The translations under genes and the position numbers were made by a program. From NCBI GenBank assembly GCA_001804805.1, contig MHBH01000026.1, forward strand, positions 62,001 through 126,000: a DNA stretch of 64,000 nt, given 5' to 3'. Positions within the stretch are counted from its first letter, which is position 1. The number at the start of each line of letters is the position of its first letter. Shown one piece after another: positions 42,532 to 50,153 of the stretch. Below the pieces are notes generated by a model that had not been told where the DNA came from, did no database searches, and saw nothing but the letters and a program-made list of their open reading frames with translations. The DNA is from Lentisphaerae bacterium GWF2_49_21 (GTDB lineage Bacteria > Verrucomicrobiota > Lentisphaeria > Victivallales > GWF2-50-93).

Positions 42532-42628
42532 CAGTCAAAATTTTCTTTAAACCTTCGGTTCTTATTGAATAATTGGCCTTTTCCAACCGCCTTTCATGCA
42601 AAATGATAATTGATGGAAATTTTGACTG
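42532..42628. repeat. Inverted repeat in the glmM-DUF167 gap
   Basis: CAGTCAAAATTT (42532-42543) and AAATTTTGACTG (42617-42628) are exact complements, 73 bases apart. CCAAAATCCAATTTCCAAAC text follows at about 42643-42662. Confidence 0.55.
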
Positions 42629-42716
42629 ATCTCCAACCACCAAAATCCAATTTCCAAACAAAATATTAGGATTCAAATAAGATTCCCATAAGCTTTGTTT
42701 GTATTTGGAACGTGTA

Positions 42717-43016
42717 TTAAACCAGAGACAGCAATTTTTCCCTAGCTGCTCCATGGCAGAAAATGATTTTCCTACGCGAAGAGGCGCCGGATCTTATTTG
42801 TACGGAAGATTTGGATATACCGAGATTCTTGGCGAGGAATGCGCAGAGCTCCTCGTTGGCCTTTCCATCCTCCGGCGGCGCCGCTATCTTGATCTTTAGG
42901 GATTCCCCGTGGATGCCGGCGAAGGCCGACTTCGAGGACTTCGGCTGTATCCAGCAGTCGATGGAAATGCCGTCCTGTGATATTCTGATTGTTTTTTCGA
43001 GATTGTTTGATTCCAT
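42717..43016 (-). CDS. DUF167/YggU-family protein
   Basis: About 99 residues: ISIDCWIQPKSSKSAFAGI, LKIKIAAPPEDGKANEELCAFLAKNLGI and SSVQIRSGASSRRKIIF are the DUF167 (YggU/C15orf40) pattern, a small conserved fold of unclear function. The ATG at 43016 is preferred; the frame is open to 43052 but there enters an inverted-repeat element. No strong ribosome-binding site. It lies in a minus-strand run with glmM and sixA. Confidence 0.85.
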   Translation of the reverse strand: MESNNLEKTIRISQDGISIDCWIQPKSSKSAFAGIHGESLKIKIAAPPEDGKANEELCAFLAKNLGISKSSVQIRSGASSRRKIIFCHGAAREKLLSLV

Positions 43017-43021
43017 AATTT

Positions 43022-43126
43022 CAATATCCAATATCGAACAAGGAATTACCAATGATGAAGTAAATCAGGAAAGGAATTCGAGATTAATTGGAAATTGGAC
43101 ATTCCTTGTTGGTTATTGGATATTCG
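43022..43126. repeat. Inverted CAATATCCAATA/ACAAGGAAT text repeat
   Basis: The left arm (43022-43053: CAATATCCAATATCGAACAAGG...) and the right arm (43094-43126, reverse: CGAATATCCAATAACCAACA...) match at about 27 of 32 positions. The intervening loop has TGATGAAGTAAATCAGGA. It resembles a widely dispersed intergenic sequence of uncultured bacteria (from memory). Confidence 0.65.
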
Positions 43127-43137
43127 CATTTTGATAT

Positions 43138-43689
43138 TCAGAACATTCCCTTGATCAGTTTCGGGACGACGAACCAGTATATTGCGCAATCCCCGGGGTA
43201 GAGCTCGGACCATGATTCGATCTCGGCAACTACGCAGACGATCGCGGCGGTAGGGAACTTTATTCCGTTCTCCAGGGACTTGAGCTCCCTGAAACAGAGC
43301 TTTTTCGTGGCCTCTTCGATTGCAGGATTGTGTCCGACCACCATTACGGCGTCGAGCTTGTCGTCAAGCTTCTGCAGAACCTTGATGATCTCCCCCGAGC
43401 TGTTTTCATAGATGGCATCGCTGTATTCGATGTCTTTCTTATATCCGCATGCCCTGGCGATAAGCTCGGACGTCTCCTTTGCGCGCTTTGCCGGAGATGA
43501 AATTATGACAGAGGGGACTCTTTTGGTCTTGCGGAGGAATCTGCCGATCAGCGGGACGTCCCCCTTTCCCCTCTTGGCCAATGGCCTGTCGAAGTCAGGT
43601 ACGTCCTCATCCCAGTCAGACTTGCCATGCCGCATGAGCAGGATTGTCTTGACAGGTTTTTCCCCTTTAATTTTCTTCTTTCTCCTCAT
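43138..43689 (-). CDS. sixA: SixA-like phosphohistidine phosphatase
   Basis: 183 residues of the histidine phosphatase superfamily: LLMRHGKSDWDEDVPDFDRPLAKRG (RHG catalytic core about 20-22), VIISSPAKRAKETSELIA and VMVVGHNPAIEEATKKL match SixA, which dephosphorylates HPt domains. A 13-residue basic N-terminal extension precedes the core; the start overlaps the flavin reductase stop by 23 bases, suggesting coupling. The true target is unknown. Confidence 0.87.
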   Translation of the reverse strand: MRRKKKIKGEKPVKTILLMRHGKSDWDEDVPDFDRPLAKRGKGDVPLIGRFLRKTKRVPSVIISSPAKRAKETSELIARACGYKKDIEYSDAIYENSSGEIIKVLQKLDDKLDAVMVVGHNPAIEEATKKLCFRELKSLENGIKFPTAAIVCVVAEIESWSELYPGDCAIYWFVVPKLIKGMF

Positions 43690-44212
43690 GGATATATTTA
43701 TCCACCCCGTTGATTGATAGGATTTCCCCGAAATAGACGCTGTGGTAGTCCTTGTCGGGATAATTCCCCTCTATGGAAGCATCAATGAAATTTTTCGGAT
43801 TGAATACGTCGCGATATATCTTTTGGCATTCGATTATAAGTTCGGCCTCCTTGAATCCGGGAGCCTCGACCTTCTCTGAGGCGATCGGCGTCAGCCCTGT
43901 CTCCTTGACTTTGTCGACATCCCTGCCTGATTTCGTGCCGCAGTAGTTGAGGGCTTTCCTGTATTCGGGCGGAAACGCGCAGAGGGTGAAGGTGTCGAAC
44001 TTCTCAATGAAGGCGTGGGTGTGGCGGCCCGGCCTCACGACGACCATCGCGAACGGCTTCTGCCACATTATGCCGAAACTGCCCCACGCGACAGTCATCG
44101 TATTGAACTTGCCGGGCTTGAACCTGCCGGCTGTAAGGAGGAACCATTCGCTGCCCCAGGACTTGAAGACCTGCGAGGAGAACTTCTCAAATGGGATTTC
44201 CGAGCGATTCAT
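43667..44212 (-). CDS. Flavin reductase-like (FMN-binding) domain protein
   Basis: 181 residues: WFLLTAGRFKPGKFNTMTVAWGSFGIMWQKPFAMVVVRPGRHTH is the FMN-binding split-barrel pattern of the flavin reductase-like/DIM6 family, followed by FTLCAFPPEYRKALNYCGTKSGRDVDKVKETGL. It probably uses or reduces FMN. AGGAAATG precedes the ATG. The frame overlaps sixA downstream. A more distant relative lies at 51420. Confidence 0.88.
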   Translation of the reverse strand: MNRSEIPFEKFSSQVFKSWGSEWFLLTAGRFKPGKFNTMTVAWGSFGIMWQKPFAMVVVRPGRHTHAFIEKFDTFTLCAFPPEYRKALNYCGTKSGRDVDKVKETGLTPIASEKVEAPGFKEAELIIECQKIYRDVFNPKNFIDASIEGNYPDKDYHSVYFGEILSINGVDKYIHEEKEEN

Positions 44213-44274
44213 TTTTCATTTCCTGTTTGTTTGATGAAAATATAATTTGTATAAAAATCTTTTACATCTCAATT

Positions 44275-44299
44275 ATAAAAATTTAGGATAAATTTTTAT
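44275..44299 (+). promoter_or_regulatory. Hairpin sequestering the ruvX ribosome-binding site and start codon
   Basis: ATAAAAATTT-AGGAT-AAATTTTTAT is a perfect 10-bp stem. The AGGA Shine-Dalgarno lies in the loop and the first two bases of the ATG in the descending arm. It could act as a translational switch or AT-rich thermosensor; equally it may be chance in AT-rich DNA. Confidence 0.45.
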
Positions 44300-44714
44300 G
44301 CGCGTCATCGGAATAGATTTCGGAACTGTCAGGACAGGGATTGCAATAAGCGATCCCACGGCGACTTTCGCCCAGCCTGCAGGAATCGTGAAGTGCGCCG
44401 GTCTTCCGATCAGCGAGCTTGCCACCCTGCTGGAACAGAAGATCAGGGAGATCAAGGCTGAAAAGATTGTGATGGGCCTCCCCAAGCACATGAGCGGCGA
44501 CGAAGGAACTCATGCGGCGAAAGTCAGGGAGCTCGCGGGTATTATCGAGCAGAAGACAGGAATCAAGGTGAATCTCCTTGACGAACGCCTAACAAGCGTC
44601 TCCGCCGAGAAGCTGCTCATCGAGGGCAACGTCTCCCGCGAAAAGCGCAAAGGCAAGATTGATGCTGTTGCCGCATGCATCATCCTCCAAAATTTCCTCG
44701 ACAGCCAGAACTGA
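44298..44714 (+). CDS. ruvX: RuvX/YqgF putative pre-16S rRNA nuclease
   Basis: 138 residues. RVIGIDFGTVRTGIAISDP (RNase H-fold Asp, about residue 6), IVMGLPKHMSGDEG and NLLDERLTSVSAEKLL (DERLTS) with KGKIDAVAACIILQNFL at the C-terminus match YqgF. The family processes the 5' end of 16S rRNA and was formerly annotated as a Holliday-junction resolvase. A GCCACAGACT-type repeat follows 4 bases after the stop. Confidence 0.93.
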   Translation: MRVIGIDFGTVRTGIAISDPTATFAQPAGIVKCAGLPISELATLLEQKIREIKAEKIVMGLPKHMSGDEGTHAAKVRELAGIIEQKTGIKVNLLDERLTSVSAEKLLIEGNVSREKRKGKIDAVAACIILQNFLDSQN

Positions 44715-44717
44715 TTT

Positions 44718-44737
44718 GCCACAGACTCACACAGACT
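44718..44737. repeat. GCCACAGACT repeat, copy 1, just after ruvX stop
   Basis: GCCACAGACTCACACAGACT. Copies with two mismatches or fewer within the shared words lie at 51361 and 51951, all within 10 bases downstream of a plus-strand stop codon. Confidence 0.7.
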
Positions 44738-44861
44738 TTAGGATGACTGTATAAAAATGAATTTGATTATCCTGTCAAAAATATTTAATTTATTATGATT
44801 TCCTGTCCGAGGGAAATCCCTGTGGCGGCTCTTGAATTCCCCATGCTGGGTTATATCTTTA

Positions 44862-44951
44862 TAGAACCTTTCCACCCGGCAAGTATTATCCGGGTAAAAA
44901 AACGTATGCTTCCGTTCAGTCGAGGACGGGAGGTCGTGAGGAAAGGTTCTA
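44862..44951 (+). ncRNA. Candidate structured leader RNA (three-way junction) upstream of PIG-L deacetylase
   Basis: P1 is a perfect 12-bp helix, TAGAACCTTTCC (44862-44873) with GGAAAGGTTCTA (44940-44951). It encloses P2, ACCCGG/CCGGGT (44874-44879, 44890-44895), and P3, CTTCCGT/ACGGGAG with one G-U pair (44909-44915, 44926-44932), joined by an A7 linker. The Shine-Dalgarno AAGGAAAGG begins right after P1, so pairing of P1 could influence translation. It matches no riboswitch family I recognise. The stretch is also an open frame by chance, but it shows no protein-family signal. Confidence 0.5.
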
Positions 44952-44968
44952 AGGAAAGGATTCACCAT

Positions 44969-45703
44969 ATGCAGGCATATAAGGAAGTGTCGGAGGAATT
45001 CCTGTCGAAACAGCGTCTTCTCGTGGTCTCCCCTCATGCCGACGACGAATCTTTCGGATGCGCCGGCACGATGGCCAAGGTAAAAAAGCTCGGTGGGGAG
45101 GTCTATGTCCTCGTGATGAGCGTCGGTGACCTGAAGCTCTACGACGGGAAGAAGGATGTCGTCAAGGGGACCACCCGCGAGGAGGAGTTCGCGGCTGTCG
45201 CAAAATTCCTCAAGCTGGACGGCTATGATATCTGGTACAAGGATCCCGAGACCCATCTCCGCCTTGACAAGATACCGCAGAGGGATCTCATCAACGTCAT
45301 AGAAAAAGAAAGCAAGGTTTCACTCGACAATATCAATCCGACCATGGTCGCCCTGCCGGCGATATCCTACAACCAGGACCATGTCGCGACGTTCAAGGCT
45401 GGATTCACCGCCTGCAGGCCGCACGACCCGAAGGTCAAGGCTTTTCCGAGAGTGGTGGTGAGCTATGACAACCAGACGCTTTTCTGGAATGTCGACTACG
45501 ACAAGTTCCATCCAAACCTCTATGTCGACATCAGTGATTTTCTGGACGTAAAACTCAAGGCACTGAGCCTGCATAAGTCCCAGCTGAGGCATTCCCCTCA
45601 TCACTGCAGCATAGAGAACATGGAATATCTGGCTAGGACAAGAGGACATGAAATTTCAGTCAAGGCCGCCGAGGCGTATGTCTGCCACAGGATGGTGCTT
45701 TGA
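44969..45703 (+). CDS. PIG-L/LmbE-family deacetylase
   Basis: 244 residues. SPHADDESFGCAGTMAKVK is the zinc-binding PHxDDE core (about residues 21-26), with HHC.IENMEYL near the end. The family removes N-acetyl groups from GlcNAc-containing molecules such as glycolipid or bacillithiol-type precursors. The ATG at 44969 has AAGGAAAGG shortly before it; the frame is open further upstream to 44795, but that part overlaps a candidate RNA structure. A Gfo/Idh oxidoreductase follows after a repeat element. Confidence 0.88.
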   Translation: MQAYKEVSEEFLSKQRLLVVSPHADDESFGCAGTMAKVKKLGGEVYVLVMSVGDLKLYDGKKDVVKGTTREEEFAAVAKFLKLDGYDIWYKDPETHLRLDKIPQRDLINVIEKESKVSLDNINPTMVALPAISYNQDHVATFKAGFTACRPHDPKVKAFPRVVVSYDNQTLFWNVDYDKFHPNLYVDISDFLDVKLKALSLHKSQLRHSPHHCSIENMEYLARTRGHEISVKAAEAYVCHRMVL

Positions 45704-45760
45704 GATAGGGAAAAAGTGGCAAAGTGACCGATTAGCCAAGATGAGGAGACAGGAAAGGGA

Positions 45761-45870
45761 GTAAGCGTTAAGCTGGAATTTTAGCCTCATAAGTAGGGCG
45801 GTTTTAAAACCGCCAACCCGGTGTCGGGTTGAAACCCGACATACTTTAGGACAAACAAAGTTATCCTCAT
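45761..45870. repeat. Hairpin-rich intergenic element related to 11876-12056
   Basis: GTAAGCGTTAAGCTGG (45761-45776) and GCCTCATAAGTAGGG match the left end of the other copy. Two perfect hairpins follow, GGCGGTTTTAAAACCGCC (45797-45814) and TGTCGGGTTGAAACCCGACA (45822-45841), then ATACTTT.</thinking>. Confidence 0.6.
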
Positions 45871-45894
45871 AACATCAGTGAAAAGGAGTTGGAC

Positions 45895-46959
45895 GTGAGC
45901 GTGAATAAAAGCAGAAAGATCAGGAGTGCGATCATCGGCTGCGGAGTCATCGCACCGTCGCATGCCGACGGATATGCCAAGGCGGATGAAGTTGAAATCA
46001 CATGGGCCTGCGATATCGTCAAGGAAAAGGCCGAAAAACTGGCTGGAAAATTCAAGATTCCAAAGGTCAGCACGGATTTCAGGGAGGTGCTGGCGGATCC
46101 TGAACTGAACTGCATTTCCATCTGCACGGACCATGCGAGCCATTCAATGATCGCAGTTGAAGCCTTCAAGAGGGGGAAACATGTGATCTGTGAAAAGGCG
46201 CTTTCATCCACCCATCAGGGGCTTGAGAACATGATGGATGCACACAGGAAACACAAGGATCTGGTTTTCTCAGGCATCTTCCAGAACAGGTACAACAAGG
46301 TCTATCAGCTGGCCAGAAAGCTGATTTCGGAAAATACTCTTGGGACACTGCTGAAAGCCGACCTGCATGTGCACTGCATCCGGACCGACGCATATTATGA
46401 GGCGGACGAGTGGAGGGGCACCTGGGCCAAGGAGGGCGGTTCCCTCATGATAAACCAGGCGATCCACTTCGTTGACATCCTTGGATGGATTACTGGAGGG
46501 GTGAAGTATGTTTCCGGAACCTATGCAAACCTGACACATCAGAATTCCATTGAGACGGAGGATACCGCAGTGGCCTTTCTCAGGTTTTCAAACGGGGCGC
46601 TTGGCACGATATCAGCGACATCGTCAAGCCTTCTCAACTGGGACCAGTCAATTTATCTGAACGGCACAAAAGGCTCGCTGGAGCTTCGTGACGGGAAAAT
46701 CCTGAGGATTGAGCTTGAGAAGAAGGAACTTGCCGACGCGATAAGTTCGGACATCCAGAAGATCAACGATGAGGCGAAGGTCGCCGGTCCCGGAAAGACC
46801 TACTACGGCCCCAGCCACAGCTGTCAGATAGCAGACTTCATCGACAGCATCCGTTCCGGCAAGGAGCCTTTCATAACTGGTGAGTCCGCAAGACACGCAG
46901 TTGACATCGTGCTGGGAATCTACGAGTCCCACCGTGATAAGAAATGGGTCAAAATATAA
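45895..46959 (+). CDS. Gfo/Idh/MocA-family oxidoreductase
   Basis: About 354 residues. An N-terminal Rossmann fold (RSAIIGCGVIAPSHADGYAK) is followed by CEKALSSTHQGLENMMDAH (the E-K-P/A motif, Lys about residue 95) and a C-terminal alpha/beta domain with GGSLMINQAIHFVDILGWITGG, where the conserved His lies. These enzymes oxidise or rearrange sugars and inositols with NAD(P). A GTG start at 45895 is chosen because AAAGGAG lies 6 bases upstream; the in-frame TTG at 45889 overlaps that site. The radical SAM gene begins 21 bases downstream. The substrate is unknown. Confidence 0.9.
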   Translation: MSVNKSRKIRSAIIGCGVIAPSHADGYAKADEVEITWACDIVKEKAEKLAGKFKIPKVSTDFREVLADPELNCISICTDHASHSMIAVEAFKRGKHVICEKALSSTHQGLENMMDAHRKHKDLVFSGIFQNRYNKVYQLARKLISENTLGTLLKADLHVHCIRTDAYYEADEWRGTWAKEGGSLMINQAIHFVDILGWITGGVKYVSGTYANLTHQNSIETEDTAVAFLRFSNGALGTISATSSSLLNWDQSIYLNGTKGSLELRDGKILRIELEKKELADAISSDIQKINDEAKVAGPGKTYYGPSHSCQIADFIDSIRSGKEPFITGESARHAVDIVLGIYESHRDKKWVKI

Positions 46960-46980
46960 AAATACGGTTCTGGTAGTAAA

Positions 46981-48354
46981 ATGCTCCTAATCGTCCCCCG
47001 TTTTAAATTATGGCTGTCTTTTCCTTCTCTTGGGGCTCTTTATATTGCAGCCCAGCTCCGGAAGAACAACTGCAAAGTTTCACTTGTCGATGCAAACTTC
47101 TTTTCAAAAGAGGCGTTCTACAGGAAGCTGGATGAAGAAATAAAGGAGCATGATACAGTCGGCATTACGGCAAATATTTCCCATGCCGCCTCCGGAATGG
47201 AGATTGCAGGATATATAAGGAAAAGATTCCCTGACAGGAAAATAATATGGGGAGGTCCTTATCCGAGCGCAGAATATGCGAAATTGCTTCCTGGACTTGC
47301 TGATATTGCCGTCATAGGAGAAGGCGAAAAGCAGATTTCACTTATCTCAGAGGGTAAAGAATACTGCGATATCCCCGGTATTGCCTACTTTGCAGACGGC
47401 AGGATCAAAGTCAATGAAAGGATTTCATTCATTGAGAATCTCGACGATCTTCCTTTCCCGGCCTGGGATCTGGTCAAGAACAACAGATATAATTTTCCCG
47501 GAAGAAAACCCGCCTTTATGCTGATTACCCAGAGGGGATGTCCTTTCAAGTGCATAAACTGTTCAACCTTCATGCATGGCAACATGTATCGATCAAGGAG
47601 CCCGGAGAATATTATAGAAGAGATGGAATTCCTTGTTCAGAATCATGGATGCCGTGAAATCCATATCTGGGACGATAATTTCACGCTCAATCCAGAAAGG
47701 GTGAAGAAGATCTGCAATGGAATCTTGAAAAAAGGACTGGAGAAGAAACTTCGTTTTGTACTCCCGAACGGGATAAGAGCTGACATTTATGACAATGAGA
47801 TGTTTGACATGATGAAAAGAGCCGGATTCTACCTTGTAGGCGTGGCCGTGGAATCAGGGGATCAGCAGGTGATAGACAAGATAGGAAAAGGTCTCAACTT
47901 GGGGAAGGTGCCGGAATTTGTCAGGAAACTCGATGAAAAAGGATTCAGGATAGCTCTGTTCTTCATGATGGGATTTCCTTTCGAGACTTTAGCTTCGATT
48001 AGGAAGACAATCGAATTCGCATCTTCACTTCCGGGACACCATGTCTATTTCTTCATCGTAACCCCGCTTCCTGGAACAGAACTATTTGAGATGGTCAAGG
48101 AGAAGCATGGTCTTGCAAGGAAATATGAGATTCAGACTGTTGACTATGAGGAAGATGTAAAAAGGTTTGACGTGCCTGAAATAAGCAATGAGGAACTCAC
48201 CAGCCTGCACAGGCTCGCATACCGGAAATTCTACCTGGATCCGAAGAGAATCTTAAGTATTTCCAAAGCCCTCATCAGGGACGGGGGATGGTTTTACGAC
48301 ACCTCTTTTATAATAAAGAACTTCTTCAATATGATATTCAGCGGACACCGATGA
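46981..48354 (+). CDS. B12-binding-domain radical SAM protein
   Basis: 457 residues. The N-terminal part is a cobalamin-binding-like Rossmann domain (FPSLGALYIAAQLRKNNCKV; IIWGGPYPS; ADIAVIGEGE), and the radical SAM cluster motif is RGCPFKCINCS (about 185-194, C-x3-C-x2-C). VESGDQQVIDKIGKGL and FFMMGFPFETLASIRKTIEFA follow in the barrel. Such enzymes perform methylations, ring changes or C-C bond formation. Its stop overlaps the start of a UbiA-like gene (ATGA), and a reductase of the geranylgeranyl type follows, so it probably modifies an isoprenoid or lipid. It lacks the canonical DxHxxG cobalamin motif, so B12 use is uncertain. Confidence 0.87.
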   Translation: MLLIVPRFKLWLSFPSLGALYIAAQLRKNNCKVSLVDANFFSKEAFYRKLDEEIKEHDTVGITANISHAASGMEIAGYIRKRFPDRKIIWGGPYPSAEYAKLLPGLADIAVIGEGEKQISLISEGKEYCDIPGIAYFADGRIKVNERISFIENLDDLPFPAWDLVKNNRYNFPGRKPAFMLITQRGCPFKCINCSTFMHGNMYRSRSPENIIEEMEFLVQNHGCREIHIWDDNFTLNPERVKKICNGILKKGLEKKLRFVLPNGIRADIYDNEMFDMMKRAGFYLVGVAVESGDQQVIDKIGKGLNLGKVPEFVRKLDEKGFRIALFFMMGFPFETLASIRKTIEFASSLPGHHVYFFIVTPLPGTELFEMVKEKHGLARKYEIQTVDYEEDVKRFDVPEISNEELTSLHRLAYRKFYLDPKRILSISKALIRDGGWFYDTSFIIKNFFNMIFSGHR

Positions 48355-49136
48355 TAAAATCACTTATGAAATCAAGGATTGTCGAGCTCTTGTTTGGAAC
48401 TGGAATCCCGCTGGTTGGATTCGCATGCGCAACCAAAGGCATTGAAAATCTGGCAGACCTATACTGGTTCTACGCCTTTCTGCTTCTGACAGGATGGCAT
48501 GTCCTTGCGGTGAATGACATCTGCTTTGACAGGAAAAGCTTCAGGTTTTCCATAAAATATTTTCCGCCTCTTGTCATGGCTCCTGCAATCCTGCTTTATT
48601 TTTCCACACAGAAACCTGTCTTTGTGCTGATCCTGTTCCTCATAATAATAAATTGGAATATTTATTCCGTCTACGGGAAATACAACTGGCTTACAGGGAT
48701 GTTCCATAACTTCTCTGGAGGAGTACTGCATTTCCTGGCAGGGGTGGCGGCCGCAGGATGCACTGACATGTATCAATATTCCGCGCAGGCGCTGTTTTTC
48801 GGATTCGCAATGCTCTCAGGGGCGATGCATCACGATGCCTGCCACAGTTCGGAAGATATGGAACGGGATTACAGGACGGGAGCAGTTGTTTTCGGCAAAC
48901 GCATCTGGTGGAGGCTCGGCATCATGCCGATGATTGCCGGAATAGTATTCCTCCTGTGCACAAAAGATATGCCGTTCATGTTCTGTTTTTGCTTCTCTTC
49001 CTCCTTGTATCTTATCATGTATTCGGCCGTGAACACATGGAAATTAAATAACGGCATGCTTTATTTCAGAATACTTTGCCGCCTTGCGTTCGCAACCGGT
49101 GCGGTGGCGTATATAGCCTTGAGACTATTAAAATGA
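48351..49136 (+). CDS. UbiA-like prenyltransferase family membrane protein
   Basis: 261 residues with about eight hydrophobic segments. The second Asp-rich motif is recognisable (SEDMERDYRTGAVVFGKR, about 166-183, D-x3-D-x3-G), but the first reads NDICFDRKSF (about 55), one residue out of step with the usual NDxxDxxxD. Fold and length fit UbiA enzymes, which attach prenyl chains to aromatic rings, porphyrins or glycerol phosphate. The start overlaps the radical SAM stop, and the FAD reductase begins 9 bases after its stop. The degenerate first motif makes activity uncertain. Confidence 0.7.
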   Translation: MIKSLMKSRIVELLFGTGIPLVGFACATKGIENLADLYWFYAFLLLTGWHVLAVNDICFDRKSFRFSIKYFPPLVMAPAILLYFSTQKPVFVLILFLIIINWNIYSVYGKYNWLTGMFHNFSGGVLHFLAGVAAAGCTDMYQYSAQALFFGFAMLSGAMHHDACHSSEDMERDYRTGAVVFGKRIWWRLGIMPMIAGIVFLLCTKDMPFMFCFCFSSSLYLIMYSAVNTWKLNNGMLYFRILCRLAFATGAVAYIALRLLK

Positions 49137-49145
49137 GTTGATCAA

Positions 49146-50153
49146 ATGCCTGATTATAAAAACATTCTTCCGGAAAGCGATTTCACCGTCGTCGGCGCCT
49201 CTTTTGCAGGAAGCCTTCTTGCGTCAAAACTCGCCCCATATGGAAAAGTCCTTCTGATTGACAGGATCCAGCCTGGGACGAGGCTTAAGTGCGGAGGCGG
49301 TGTCCGCGCGAAGGAGTTTGAAAGACTAGGACTTGATATTCCACATGTGAAAGTTGACAGGATTCTGATGGTCGAGAAGGACAAGAGTTGTAGATTCAAT
49401 TCCAAGTATGTCGTCGTGGACAGACGGGAGCTTGATGCGGCAGTTTTAAAGAAGGCACTTGCTGCGGGAGCGGTTTTCCACAAGGCCGGATATTTTTCGC
49501 ATCAGACTGCGGAAAATATAATGAATGTCAATATTGGAGCGGAGACGGTTGAGTATAAATATAAGAAACTAATTCTCGCGAATGGCTTCAATCCCTGTAC
49601 TGGGGGAAAATTCTACGGGTCCAGCTATGTTGAAATAGTGGAAAGCAGGAGCAGGCATGAAGATGCCCTGTATTTCAAGCTTCTCGATAACACTGTCGGT
49701 TACTGCTGGATGTTCCCATTGCCTGATGGGCGGGTGAACATCGGTATTGGCTCTCTTTCAGGAGAACCATTCTCCAGGGATGATTTCAGAAGGTTCAAGG
49801 AGGAGCAGGGCATAACCGGCAAAGTCGTCTGCAGAGGAGGAGGAATGATTCCACTTCTCCCGTCAACATCTGTCATGAAAGGGAATGTCTATTTTTTCGG
49901 AGATTCGGCCGGAATGGTCTTTTCCGCAAACGGAGAGGGGCTTAGGAACATTATCAAAATGAGCGATATCTGGACCGATTGCATTGTAAAAGGGAAGAAT
50001 CTGAATATTAGGTGGATGACAAACAGGACTTTTATTCGGCTGTTAATCAGCGCCATGGTGGTTAAAACAATATCTTCAACAGGGAAATCCGGCAGCAAGA
50101 TTTATAATCTTCTCAGCCGGACTGCCGCATTTGCAAGGAGTTGCCTACAATGA
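49146..50153 (+). CDS. Geranylgeranyl reductase-like FAD oxidoreductase
   Basis: 335 residues. FTVVGASFAGSLLASKLAPYGKVLLIDR is the FAD-binding Rossmann start (a slightly altered GxGxxG: GASFAG). KCGGGVRAKEFERLG and VDRRELDAAVLKKA are typical of the geranylgeranyl reductase family, and VYFFGDSAGMVFSANGEGLRNIIKMS is the GD motif with a GGR-like G-E-G. It may saturate an isoprenoid chain made or attached by the UbiA-like protein. Tryptophan halogenase-type or other group A flavoenzymes are alternatives. It overlaps the next gene by 4 bases. Confidence 0.8.
   Translation: MPDYKNILPESDFTVVGASFAGSLLASKLAPYGKVLLIDRIQPGTRLKCGGGVRAKEFERLGLDIPHVKVDRILMVEKDKSCRFNSKYVVVDRRELDAAVLKKALAAGAVFHKAGYFSHQTAENIMNVNIGAETVEYKYKKLILANGFNPCTGGKFYGSSYVEIVESRSRHEDALYFKLLDNTVGYCWMFPLPDGRVNIGIGSLSGEPFSRDDFRRFKEEQGITGKVVCRGGGMIPLLPSTSVMKGNVYFFGDSAGMVFSANGEGLRNIIKMSDIWTDCIVKGKNLNIRWMTNRTFIRLLISAMVVKTISSTGKSGSKIYNLLSRTAAFARSCLQ

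Noticed and set aside
44795-44968. 58-residue N-terminal extension of the PIG-L deacetylase
   Set aside because: No family relative starts like this; a good ribosome-binding site precedes 44969 and the DNA folds into a three-stem structure.
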